The position numbers and the translations under genes are program-made. A DNA stretch of 64,000 nucleotides from Diadema setosum (lineage: Eukaryota; Echinodermata; Echinoidea; Diadematoida; Diadematidae), in NCBI RefSeq assembly GCF_964275005.1, contig NC_092685.1, positions 15,722,579 to 15,786,578 on the forward strand, in the 5' to 3' direction. The notes beneath the pieces were generated by a model. It did not search any database and had not been told where the DNA came from. It saw only the letters and a program-made list of their open reading frames with translations. This document shows positions 30,101 to 42,500 of the stretch, one piece after another; position 1 is the first letter of the stretch; every line of letters begins with the position of its first letter.

Positions 30101-31041
30101 CAAACCCAAAGAGCAATGAGGATTGATTGAAAGCAGCAACATTAGTAGGACACATCAGTGAAAGTTTGAGGAAAATTGGACAATCGATGCAGAAGTTATT
30201 AATTTTTAAAATTTTGGTGATGGAACCGCTGGATGAGGAGACTAGTAGAGGTTATGACATATGAGTGGACAACAATACAAAGAAAATATATGTATAAAGA
30301 AATTTCAACAAAAATTCATTTTCTAGCATTATGAAAGAGCACTTCACTAACCGCTTTCAGAAAGCAGGGGGAATAATTGCTACCCTTAACATATATGTCA
30401 GTATCAAGTTGATGGAATTTGTAATTTTCATGAAAAATGAATTTTTGTGGAATTTTCCTTATATTTTCTTTATATTGTTGTCCATTTATACGTCATAACC
30501 TCTAGTAGTCTCCCCATCCAGCGGTTCCAACACCAAAACTTTAAAAATTCATAACTTTTGCATCGATTGTCCGATTTTCTTCAAACTTTCTTTGATGTGT
30601 TCTACTAATATTGCTGCTTTCACTCAATCCACATTGCTCTTTGGGTTTGCGTTCCCTTTAAAGTTTTACTCTACCTTCCTCTACACCCATTGCCTCCTGC
30701 AGCTCTCCGACAGTCATGGAACCTGATATAGCAATGATCTTCTGTTGACCCTGCTGCTTCTTGCGGGGACGTGTGCCCTTCTTCACAGACTTGTTTTGTC
30801 TGGAGGACTCGTGCACAAATCCTCTGCTGAAGATGAGTGAAAAATCGCGCCTTCTCTCGATTGCTTGAAGCAGTGGCAGTCTTTGTGATAATTGATAATG
30901 GTCCATGCATACCTCACATGTAACAAGATGACGATGCTTCAAACTCGGAGTGGGTTTGACTGATGGGGAGCCAGCAGTCCTACCAGGACTTGATTGTTTC
31001 CTGAACTGCTGTTTGAAAAACCTCTGCATCAGGTAGCTCAT
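21135..31041 (-). CDS. MTIF2: Mitochondrial translation initiation factor IF-2
   Basis: Thirteen coding exons on the minus strand join in phase: 31041-30675, 29424-29371, 28548-28440, 27979-27819, 27287-27111, 26548-26499, 25817-25728, 25182-25058, 24909-24705, 24053-23813, 22840-22535, 21990-21850 and 21304-21135, giving 731 aa, close to the human protein. The GTPase motifs are [31 protein letters not shown] and SAL. Downstream are the IF-2 domain II ([15 protein letters not shown]), the linker helix, [15 protein letters not shown] of the C1 domain and the final C2 barrel ending WDLDF. The protein places initiator fMet-tRNA on the mitochondrial small subunit and hydrolyses GTP on subunit joining. 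The N terminus is basic. The start at [13 protein letters not shown] is the simplest choice, but an upstream in-frame exon (32052-32200) could extend it. Confidence 0.97.
21322..21521. repeat. GTTATAACGAAG palindromic element, copy 1
   Basis: A short element whose ends are imperfect inverted repeats of the type CAGTGGACTCCTGTTATAAC; the right end reads TTATAACAGGAGTCCACTGT. It lies in the last intron of MTIF2. Four other copies are listed separately. Confidence 0.6.
23568..23660. repeat. Small palindromic repeat with TTAACC ends
   Basis: The left end ATTAACCCATTGAGGACG and right end CGTCCTCAACAGGTTAA are inverted, and the centre holds a perfect hairpin CCCGAGTATACTCGGG. It is about 90 bases long and lies in MTIF2 intron 10. 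It resembles a miniature transposon. Confidence 0.5.
25997..26015. repeat. Poly-G tract in MTIF2 intron 6
   Basis: An uninterrupted run of about 17 G on the + strand, C on the transcribed-sense strand. Confidence 0.85.
29755..29950. repeat. Diverged copy of the TGTAAAAGTGG short repeat family
   Basis: Contains AAGTGGAATTTTTTGCGGTG on the left and CGCTTTTACAG on the right, with GGAATTAAAAACATGAGAAA in the middle, matching the copies at 41114 and 49330 in order. It lies in MTIF2 intron 1. Confidence 0.5.
30089..30661. mobile_element. TTAA-bounded foldback MITE, copy 1
   Basis: The element begins TTAAAGGGAACGCAAACCC and ends GGGTTTGCGTTCCCTTTAA. The left and right arms, each about 230 bases, are near-perfect reverse complements around a short non-palindromic centre. 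TTAA at both boundaries suggests a piggyBac-type target, which is inference. It lies in MTIF2 intron 1 close to exon 1. Open frames within it are not genes. Confidence 0.8.
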
Positions 31042-31057
31042 TCTGCCACTCTGAATT

Positions 31058-31073
31058 CGTTTTTTTTTTCCCC

Positions 31074-31098
<25 letters not shown>
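31058..31098. repeat. (GA)n microsatellite next to MTIF2 exon 1
   Basis: A GAGA run following a T-rich stretch, just upstream of the MTIF2 first coding exon. Confidence 0.85.
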
Positions 31099-31105
<7 letters not shown>

Positions 31106-32051
31106 ACACACAAATATTTAGAGACTGTCTACAGTAAACTTTCAAGACACTTGGCATTAGCCATTAGCATGTTGTAGTCTATAGACTTTAGTAGGTTTGA
31201 CCCATGGATTGGTCTGTATCTGGTCGTCAAGGATATGTTCCGCAGACACTACATCTGGCTTCATGGAATCCCCTCCTAGTCCTGCTACGGAGGAGAGCTG
31301 TAAAATGTCTAAAAATGATTTTTTTTTTTTTTTTTTATTCCTCCGGACAGACAGAGTTATTAGCTAGTTCCTCTTTATCACCAGCTTTGCCTTTAATTTT
31401 AGTTTTATAATATCAGTGTAATTTGTAGCAATTTCATCATATTCAAGTCTCATCTTATTCAAGAAAATTTCAACTAAAACTGTCACTGATTTTGCATCTC
31501 ACACTTGTGGACGAGTTTTGTCAGTTTTCGCCAGTCAGTCCTTCCATCCATTGCCATTGGACAATTTGCAGACTGAATCATACAGATACAGCCACAGATA
31601 CGCTAGACCCATCTAAATTTTACCAGGTAGGCCTACAGATATTAATTATACAGCCACAACACAAGCGGCAGGAGGAGTAGCCTACACAAGCTTAAATGAG
31701 TGGGACTGAGCAACTCATCCTTCTGGAGGCTGCTTACGCTACAATTGATGGTTTCTCGTCGTCGTCGACGACGATGTCAAAGGCATACCTATTTTTGTTG
31801 TACAATATTTTACTTTATGTGATGAAATATGAATTCGCGATGATACTCACAACGGCTGAAGCCATCCTTGCAGGTAAACACGGACTGTCGAGAGCTGTCC
31901 GTGGCTGAGTAACCTATCTCAAGCACGATGCAGCAGCAGCGCAGCGCGAAACTACGGGTGGCGCGGCGTTATGTAGTATGGCACGTGCACGTACCGCTCC
32001 ATCACCACGAGCAAAGAGTAGCTTCTTTACTCTTTGACCACGAGCACTCAC

Positions 32052-32200
32052 CGGAGCGGCGGGCGCAAGATGCGGCGCCACCGGCGGCTGTTTCCCGACC
32101 CCTTCAGTTTCCTGAGTAAACTTTTCGATGCGGCGCGGCGCGGCGCGGCGACGGTAGCTGAGCCGTAGGATCCAAGCCAAGGGCCGGCCAGGGAGCCCAT
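32052..32200 (-). CDS. MTIF2: Candidate upstream exon of MTIF2 with in-frame ATG (mitochondrial leader?)
   Basis: On the minus strand an ATG at 32200 opens 49 codons and two bases to a strong donor (GTGAGT) after 32052. Spliced to an acceptor CAG just before 31042, the phase matches, and the join gives [11 protein letters not shown] in frame with MTIF2. The leader contains many Arg, Ser and Ala residues and no acidic residue, as expected of a mitochondrial presequence. GC-rich sequence can mimic this, and the acceptor lacks a good pyrimidine tract, so it may simply be a 5'UTR exon. Confidence 0.4.
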
Positions 32201-32461
32201 TATTTGAGGTCTGTCAGCAGAGAGGACATGATGAGAGCTAGGAGGCGATTGCTTATACTTGTGGCGACATACACTCAGGTAGGAGGAAGAAGGAGCTTCT
32301 CCTGATACTTTGAGTATAGACACCACAACATCCAAGGCAGATACAGAAAAGCTTGAGCTAGCTGGCTTGACACTGAGTACTACAGTAGTACAGAGTACAG
32401 TGTCAGTAGTGACAGTAGTGGAGGCCAGTTCTTTTATAAAGATAAACTAATTTGATAAATA
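32201..32461. promoter_or_regulatory. Bidirectional promoter region between MTIF2 and PREPL
   Basis: The divergent MTIF2 leader exon and PREPL start codon lie about 260 bases apart. Just inside the MTIF2 side the DNA is unusually GC-rich for the window (repeated GGCGC around 32130-32150). The spacing suggests a shared promoter; no specific factor site is claimed. Confidence 0.5.
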
Positions 32462-35400
32462 ATGTCTGTCGTCAGATCTGCAAGTTGCAGACCCCAGTAT
32501 TGTGTGGTAGCTCTCAGAAGAATTTTAGGATTTGACACCTACAATTGGTATCTTGGACGAGTGCCTGTACCACAATCTGTGCCTCAAAGATGTTTCGCTG
32601 ATTTGACTTGTCAACACAGTGGCAGCTGTAGAAATATTCTCATTGGAAAGCAAAGTCTCCACTTGAACGATAGGCACAGACTTGTCGCAAAGAATTCAGG
32701 ACAAAAATATCTTTTAGCAGCCACATTGACCCTACCCATTTGGAACAACTTCTGCAAGGCATTTGACTGCACGTACACTGTGAAGAGCGTTGTAAGGCAG
32801 CAATATTGCAGAAGTCTGTCTTCGCATCCTCCAGGAGGCTCGTCACCATGGAAACAGGAACCCATGGCACCCAAAAAGTCTGCATCATTTTGCATCCATG
32901 GACATCAGTGGGTTGATGAGTTTGCATGGATGCAAGAAGGCATATCAAAGGTAACCATGGTGACACACCAAACAGGAATGCTATACCTATCAAGAATTCT
33001 GATTCACGACACTCCTGTTAATAACAAACATGGTTACAAAGAAATTTTGTTACAACTAGGTTAACACTCAGGTCCAAAAAATTGTTACTGGTATTTGTGT
33101 ATCATATAATATATAATTATAATAGTCAATACATGTACACTGTACTTTATTTGTTCGGCTGTGACAACATTTAAGAAAACTGGCAGTCCAAGGACTTTGT
33201 TTTAATGGGAGTCGCCTTCATTCACCGGTGTGAGGGAACTTTGAAAGATTATGGTGTTTGCTATAGCTGATGAAGTAAGGGTACAGACTAGAGGGGAAAA
33301 TTATTGGTTTGAAGTTGTGTTGTTGAGGACAATAAAGATGTGAAATACTGTACTGAGAGCTTCTAGTGATACAATTAAGAGTGAAGTCACAGTACTTTAC
33401 AAAGTATTCCTTGGCTTTACAACTACTTTTCAAGTGATAATTTTAGATATTTTAGATTAGAGTAATTAAATGCATTGATTATTACACAAATTGAGTACCG
33501 GTAGGTTAAGTGCTCTATCAGAAATGTAAATGATGGTAATCCCATTTCTGTTTTCAGTTTATACTGTCAGTATGATGATGCATTGAAATGCAAAACAGTG
33601 AAGATATAGTAATAAATTCTTTTATTTGCACAAACTCATTTTGAAAAGGTGTATATGCTGTCCCATTAATTATCACTAGCTATATTGCATGTGGTACTGA
33701 TGTTTAACAATATTTAGTGGTGTTATCCAATGTAACCGAAATTTTGAACTTTGGTTCATGTACAAATTTCTATTTTGCAGGAACTTTTCCACTACATCAA
33801 TGATGAAAACAGGTGAGCGCATTATCCTACATTCCCAAGAAAATTTTATGGCCAGCAAGTTGTATTTCTGTTAGTGTTTTACAATGACTTAGAACTCTGA
33901 TCCCACCACTTCTTGGTGTCCTTCACTTTGTTTCTGTTTAAGTTTCATTTCTTTTTAAATGTTGCCCACTATCTTCAATATCTTACAAGCCAGACTGTGA
34001 CTTTTTACATTCCCAAGAAAATGTTTTGGTAAGCAAGTTGTATTTCTGTAAGTGTTTTACAATGACTTCTCTGATCTCCCCACTTCTTGATGTCTTTCAC
34101 TTTGTTTTTGTTTAAGTTTAATTTCTTTCTAAATGTTGCCCACTATCTTCTATATCTCACAAGCCAGACTGTGACCGGTTTGAAGAAGAGAAACTGTTCT
34201 ATAATTAATATGTTGACTTGATAATGACTGTGTAGAGTGAAATGTAAGAGGGACCTCATCATGTCTTCCTGGAATGAGCAAAACATGTAATAATCCATAT
34301 AGTTTGTTCACTTAAATGATAAATGTTAATTAATGCAAACTGAACTGACCTATTGAAATGTCAAATTTGCTTTCTGTATGGAAAAAAAAAACTCATAGAA
34401 GACTCAACACCATCCTTATGATGTAGTGTAAGAATATCATTTTATGATTACAACTTCCTTTTTTACTTTCAGAATGGCAGTATAATAACAAGCATTTAAA
34501 GCTAGATATCTATATATATTATACCAGTATATCTCTTGCTTTTCAATAAGTTCATTATGCTTTGTGGTTAATGAAATGTTAACGAGATGCAAATAACTTT
34601 GTATTATTTGACATGATTTCTGTTTACAGATACTGTGATGCGGTTCTATCAGAATGGGCAGAATTTCGGGAACATCTGAAGAGAGAGATATCACAGCTTG
34701 ATGACCTTTGCTCCCAATCACCATCCTATGGAGATATTCAAGTGAGGCATTGGCATTTGAGCATACATCCTGCATAAAAACTGTCAATTCACAAAATATT
34801 TGTAATGGATACTTTCATGCAGAGGAAGTTTTTTTTTTTTTTTTTGCGAGTTAGATTCAGTCTTTCAGTTTTCACCCCAGTATTGTAATATGAATATTTC
34901 ACTACAATGTATATAGTATTTGTTTTTGTTTGTTTGTTTGTTTGTTTGTTTTTGTACAATACATTGTATTCCATATGATTGGCACATCTGTAACCCATTG
35001 ATTAGGGAAAATAAATGTACCAGTAATCAACTGTTTTGGAAATTGCAGCATCCCAGAGACAGTGTATTGCCTTGCCCAGGACCCAGGTAGTAGATGATAA
35101 TCAATTTTTATAACTCGTCAGAAAAAGATACTGTTTAGGAAAAAAAAAAATGTATGTCTGGAAATGCAAGAGATGCTCCAGGATAAAGACAATTTCAAAA
35201 GACAAGCTTTCAGTGCACATCCATAGTGTGACCAGCCTTGCATTGACACTGATATGTGTGTTTGTTTATTCTTCACTCAGGTCATTGGAGACTTTGTGTA
35301 TTATCAAAGCATCTCGGAGAAAGGCACAAACACATTCTGTCGGAGGAGCATCATTTCAGGTACTAGTGCACAGGATCTTCAGTTGTTTTCACCTTGTCAT

Positions 35401-36454
35401 CTTGATGTATGCTCATACTTTGTAGTCAATTTCAGCACTGCATTTGATGGCTTCTTTGTATTCTGTTCCTTTTATCTATTCTTTATTGTTTTTATTTGTA
35501 TTTACTCTGTGATTATGATGTCTTCAATCAATTCTTCTCATCTTGTCATCATAGCACCATCCTTCCTCTCTTTATCAATAACATTGCTCCTGTTTTTTTT
35601 TCTGTTGCTTTTATTGTTATGATTATTATTATCATTATCATTTTTGTTGTTGTTATTCATAGTAGTAGTGTAGTAGTATCATCATCACCATCATCATCAC
35701 TACTGTAATTCTCCCCATAGTGCAATACTGTAATTGTCTTCCAGTTTTGTTTTTGACAATCAAAAATCAAAACACAAGTACAAAGTGTAGCCAAAGCTTG
35801 ACAATGGCAGTGAAATATTTGACTTCAAAAATCAACTTTCATATTTTGACCAGCCTCAACTTAAATGCAGGTAGAAATTGATGTAATTAGTGGAGTACTG
35901 TATGTGTTTGTTTAGTGTTGACTCTTTTATTTTAATAGATACAAGCTGTGAATAAGTGAAATATACAAGTGCATGTGAAGTATATTGGAAGAAAGGAAGA
36001 TTATTTGTAGAGTAAATCATAATCAGTAAGTTATTTTTTGAAGCACTTTGGTATACTCTTGTGTGCACACAGGAGAAGAACGGATTCTCTTGGATGCTAC
36101 AGATCTTGCTGAAGAGATTGGAAAGCCACATGTGGTCATCACAAGACTGACCATATCACCATGCCAACGCTTTCTTGGGGTTGTCGTAGAAAGTAGTCCT
36201 GATGTGTATGAAGGTCACATCTTCAGTATAGAGAGTGATGCAAAACCCACAGGCTTGGAATGTATACATAACATTGTCAATTTAGGTGAGTGGTTTCTTT
36301 TATTTAATAAATTAAAACATTTATGTAAACATCACAACATTTGAAAAAAAGATATATATATAACAAATGAACTTGTGATATAAATTTACTTGAAATTGCT
36401 CATGGTACAACTTTTATTTGAATTGTTATTAACATATACGTATGTGTGTGTGTG

Positions 36455-36504
<50 letters not shown>

Positions 36505-39500
36505 CATATATATTATATATATATACATATACAATGTATGTGTGTGTGTGTTTGCAAGAGAAAAATATAATTACTAGATTAATACATATGTATATGTGTC
36601 AACCCATCTGCCCGCAAGCAAGGCACATTACTTTGTTGTGAGGCGAGTTTGTATTAAATGGTTTAAATATGTATGCCAGCGCTCTCTCTAATCATAATCC
36701 ACTGTGCAGTTGGTGTACAGTGTTTGTGAAGAATCTACATACTAGTATCCTCGACCTAACTTTTGAGTGCAATGCAGCTAGAATTTGCAGCTGATGTGAG
36801 TCACAATGTTTACATGCTTTGAACTTGTTTCCATTCTAACACAGAGTTTGGTGCCAAAGAATCTGTGCTGTACACGACTGCAGACAGTCTGTGGTCCCAT
36901 CAGGTCTGGTGTCATCAGATTGGCTCCTCAACAGCAGACGATCACTTGATCTTCGAAGAGACGGATGCAAGGTAATGACAGTATCTCTTGCCTACTACGT
37001 CAAATTTTATAAACTCTGACCAGTAAAAATAATGTTATGCACATGTCATTTGAAATAGGGTAGAACAAAAAAAAAAAATCTAGATCTAACAAATTTTTAG
37101 GATTTAAAAAAACAAACAAACTCACATTCCTTTTCAAAAGCACTCTTTTTTTTTTTATTGCCAGTACATTTGTACCAAACTGGGTATCTAGTGCTTATAT
37201 TATACATTGGACATGCTGGGTAGGGCCTAATGTCCCTCATTCTCTTTGTTCTCTACATAGTGGATACATTTGTCAATACTAATTTAAATGTGATATAATT
37301 TACTGATACATTATCTAGTTGTGACCATCTCTCACTTTCTATATCCCTTTCTTTCTTTCGTTTTCTTCTTTCTTTCATTTCTGCTGTCTATCTCTTTTCA
37401 TCTTTCTATGTATCCATCTGTATTTACCAATCTGCCTGTAAATATCTGGCTATTTATCCGTCTCTTTCTCTTCTCTCTCAATTTTTCTATCTGATAACCT
37501 TGATGTATCTGTCTCTCTCTCAGGTTTTTTGTGGACCTGTCTCATACAAAAGACAGACGCTTTGCTGCCATCAATTGCAACTCCCAGACAACGTCAGAAG
37601 TCTGGCTGATTGATGTTCATGGTTCAGTGGAGAACCCACCCACTTTGATCTGGCCCAGACGCGACGGAGTAGAGTGCTACATTGACCACTGCAAGGATAC
37701 GTTATTTGCATTGGCTAACCCTGGCCCTTCGAGAGAGTTAAAGGTGATAGTCCGTTATTTTGTGTTTGGTGGCGTGCTTCCTTTGTTAGACAATCCATTC
37801 AACAAATTTTAGACATCCAAAATAAATTAGACACCATCTTGTAACCATATTTTCCTCAGTTCGGCGTTATTTTATGTATTTTTAGGAAGATGAAATCCAT
37901 TATTCAACAATAATAAAAACTATATGTACTTTTGTTGAATATCTTATTATTGTCATTAGGAAAATTGGGCTAGGATGTTTGCTTGTACATTCCAGTTTGC
38001 TTCAAACATTCTGCTGCTGGCTGTATGAAGTGTATTTACATGTAGCTCTTCCAGAATGTAAATATATGATAAACATAATGATATAAGAGAATTGACTGTG
38101 CACAGATTAATTAGTTTACTTCAAGCCTAGGATTTTACAGATGTGAATAAAGAATGATGTAAAATATCTCTGCATAGCTCTGTGATGTTGACTATGTTTA
38201 ATAGATATGACCCATGGTAGCAGTAACATGTTATCAGTGGTAAGTATTAGCAGAATCTACATGTAGTTGGCAGCTGCCTCATTGCCAGCCTTATTTGCTC
38301 ATTCCAATCTTTTGTCTCACTATTTATATGTTTAAAATTTTTCCTTGATACACAGCTCATCAGCGCACAATCCAGTGGTCTTTCCAAGAGGGGGCAGGGA
38401 CTAAAGCAGTCCACGTTGTCATGGCGAGACATGTTCGTCCCTCCTCCTGGATGCGTGCTGCAAGACATGGATGTCTTTTCCTCGGCTTGTGTGCTGTGTG
38501 TAGTGGCAAACAATGTTCCACAGTTAATCACTGTACCACACATCTCCACGTCTGGCAAGCCCTCATTTGTTGAGGTATGATATAGTGTTAGCCTCAGTCT
38601 CACTACTAAAATTACTCCCTCGGTGACTTATTTTACTGATCTGATTATTAGGGAGTGTTGTACATATTACATGTCCTTGATGACATCACAATCATAACAA
38701 TACATTGTACATTGTCTGTGATATATACACGGTTATAACAAAATTCTGGTTAAAACAAAGTAAAAATTAAGACAGCAACATTATCCACTCTTTATTTTGT
38801 ATTGTTTATTTGTTCGGTTATATCTTATAACGAAATTTTGTTATAACGAAAGAAAACTGCCGGCCCCGAGGACTTCGTTATAACAGGAGTCCACTGTATT
38901 TTGTTTGTACTATGTGTGTGTGTTGTGTGTGCGTGCGTGTGTGTGCGTGTGTGTGTTTGTGTGTTGCTAGACTCATATCACAGCAATCTGAATTATTTGA
39001 AACCAAATCCTATTCTTGCCTTCCAGCTTCCAGCAGATTGTACAAGTCTTGTTCCAGGGGTCAACTCTGATCATAACTCGGCAACATTCCAGTTCCAGCT
39101 GTCCTCTCCCGTTCTCCCACCTCGCGACTTTGAGGTTGACCTTCAAACTGGCCATGTGTGTTGCCATGACAAAGATACATTAGAAGTCTTAACTGGACAG
39201 AACAGAAAGAAAAAGAGAGAGGGGAATAACCCATGGACGGAAAAAGGATATGCTTGCACAAGGATGCTCTCTTCTAGCAGGGTAAGTGATATGAAGTGTT
39301 CCCTCATGATGATCATTTTTGTCATTGTCATTGTACTTTTCTTTTCTCTTTTAGTAGTAGTAGTAGTAGGACACTTTAGTAGGACATTCTAAAAACGCAG
39401 GTTAAAAGATGTATCTTATATGTGAGGAGTCCACCACAACCACACCGCACCACAATTTACTAACTGCCCCCTTCCATTTCTTTTCCCTCCAGGATGGAAC

Positions 39501-42500
39501 ACAAGTCCCAATGACCGTCATCCACAACAAACATCTCCGTCTGGATGGCAGCAATCCCTTACTGGTGATTGGCTATGGTGCCTATGGGAGGAGTGTTGAC
39601 ATGCAGTACTGCACAGAGAGGAGAGCTTTGGTGGATCGTGGATGGGTGCTTGCTTTCTGCCACGTCAGGTGAACATTTTCTTGTCAACATCCTGATGAAA
39701 TATCCAAGTTCAGCCTCGTATCAGACTGCATATGATAGTGACATGTGTAATACAGCGATATTACTTATATTACTCTTTATGATATAAGTGATCAGGTTGT
39801 TGCAGTTTGAAAAATATCTAATCCTACAGAAGACATTTCATAGAACTCAGTTCTCAGAATGTGATAAGAAACTCCACTGTTCTGTTGCTTCACAGGGGAG
39901 GCGGAGAAATGGGAAGACACTGGTATGATGGAGGGAGGCTTGATCAAAAACATCACAGCTTTGAGGTAAGTGCTTGACTTAACATAAACATGATGGGGGG
40001 GGGGGGGAGGCACAAGAACTGGTTGAGAGCAGAGAAAGTGGCCCTCTCTTACTTCATCTTATAGGCCTAGTACTTTTAAAGTGCTTTGAAAAGAACAGTT
40101 TTTGTGGTAGGTTGGGATGGTTGTGTGAGTCAAAATCAAAGTAGCTGTATGTTTGTCTGTGAGATTCGCTCTTCATGTGGCAATGGATGACATCAAAACA
40201 GAAATCAACAAGGATTTGGATGGTCAAAAGATACGGCAGGCTTGTGCTGTATATGTGGGCAAGGTAATAAATTGGCCTTTGTCTCATTTAAGAGGAATCA
40301 CTGGGTAATTGCAAGATGTTAAAGTCCTACCTAAATTGAACTCTTTGGGAGTGGACATAGAGGTGGCTCAAATCACTACAGAGACATACCTTATGCCACA
40401 AGGAAGTAAAGTATGAAGTCATAGAAAGTTCTTGTGTTTGTGTGTATATATGTGTGTAATAGAGAAAGAGAGAGGTATTATACACAATGTACTGGTAGTG
40501 TGAGCAAAACATGAACCTACGCATAGGTGCAGTAAACGGCGATCCTGTACTGTTGTGTCCTATATCGCTATAATGGGACTCCCCATGTCATTGCCTTTGC
40601 TTTAACCACACAACACATTGTTCATCTTTGCCCAAGTCATGCTCACTTTTAACACTCTCCTCTGCAGGACTTTCAGAGCTGTGTCCACCTGTTGCACTCA
40701 GCAGGCTACTCCCAGCCCCAGCTAACAGCAGCCTGGGGTGCTAGTGCAGGTGGGCTCCTCATTGCTGCATGTTGCAACAGATTCCCTGAACTACTGAAAG
40801 CTGCTGTGATGCGAGTAAGTCTCCATTTTCAGCTGCTCAAGTTTGTGTGAGGTTCCTTTTTACGCCCTCTATCATCCAATAATGATGCATTGATTTTATT
40901 TTAATGTGTGTGTGTTCATGGCAGGCAGTCAGGCTCACAGATCTATTGATAGCATCACCTTTTTATCAAGCAATATAGAATATGTATGGTACATGAATCA
41001 CATGTGATCACCAAAGACAGTCCTCAATACTTGTCTCCTAGTGACAACCCCTTAAATTTGAGCCTTTTCTAGATTGCAATTATCTGTGACAGTGTGTAGT
41101 ACTTTTCCAAAGATATACTGTAAAAGTGGAAATTTTTGCGCATAAAATAAAAGCATGTGAATATTTTTACATGCCATATATTCCAGTACGTAGTTAATGT
41201 CCTGATTCCGCGGAATTGAAAACATGCGAAATCCATCTTACCCGGCCGAGCGCAAAGAATTACTCGCGCGAAAAAATCCACTTTTACAGTACTGATATAC
41301 TATTGTGCTTTTCCCCCCTTTCCATCAAGTTGCGGCTTTTGATAGTTGTGGTGCTCGACTTTTCAATGCTTGTAATACTGCAGAACCAAAGACAGCGATA
41401 TAACTCTGTAATTCTGTACAAATTGCCATCTTATCATATCTTAAATCCCATGTCAGATGCCTTTTGTAGATGTTCTGTCAGCCATGTTGGACAGAGACTC
41501 ACCTCTGACCCTCCAAGACACCATGGAGTGGGGCGACCCTCAAACTGATGCTGCTGCCTTTGAGACCATCTCGTCATACAGCCCTTATCACAACATCACA
41601 TCACAAGTAAATTTGAAGATCACTTTTTAACTCATGTCTGTTGTTTTGTTTTTGTTTTTTGCAATTTGTTTCTCCAGGGTTTTTTTTTTTGGGTTGTCAT
41701 GTAACATTCATAGGCAGGCCTTGAAATCTTTAAATATCATCTTGTCTGTACACAAAAGCTGATGTATGGCTTAAGGATAAAATGCTGTGGTCTGAATACA
41801 GGTTTTTGCGACAAAAAACAAACATTGAATTAATTCTCTGAAACCTGTGAAATACTAGTGCAACCTCTAGAATATCAGTATGACTCTATACAAAGCGTAT
41901 AGATAAATTGTGTCGTCAAAAAAAAAAAAAAAATGTATTACCATCCAAGACAAATTCATTTTTACCATGATCTGTGCAGTAGGCCTACTGTTTGATTTGG
42001 GGATGAGTTCCACAAGTGTACACTAATAAATAGTGAAAAGGTACACTTTGTTGACTATTAAATCTCCCATTTTATGTTTGGTTTTACTACATACCTCAGA
42101 AAAAGTACCCATCCATTCTTGTTACAACATCAACAACTGACCCAAGGGTCCCAGTCTGGGGTCCCCTGAAATACATGGCACAGCTACGACACGTAACATG
42201 CAAGGACCACAGGCCAACATATGTGATGAAGGTGTATACCGACGGAGGACACTTTGGGCCAGAAGAAGTTGACAGAAATTTTGATCAGGTGACACAGTAC
42301 ATTGCTCTTGATGACTGAACATTCAAAAAAGCAAGACTAGCCCCTTCTGTTGAGTACGCTATTCAAGAAATCGCCTTTAATACAGAGTGTAATAAATTAA
42401 CGAATGGATTGGACAGGTACTGTTATGTTACTAATAAAAATTAAAAAGTGACCAAGACTTTGCTAATTTGTAGATATACATTATATTTAAATAGCTACTG

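Noticed and set aside
35254-35708. Frames with hydrophobic Ser/Val-rich tail after PREPL exon 4
   Set aside because: Beyond 35359 they run into intron sequence with simple ATT/ATC repeats; the strong donor at 35360 ends the exon.
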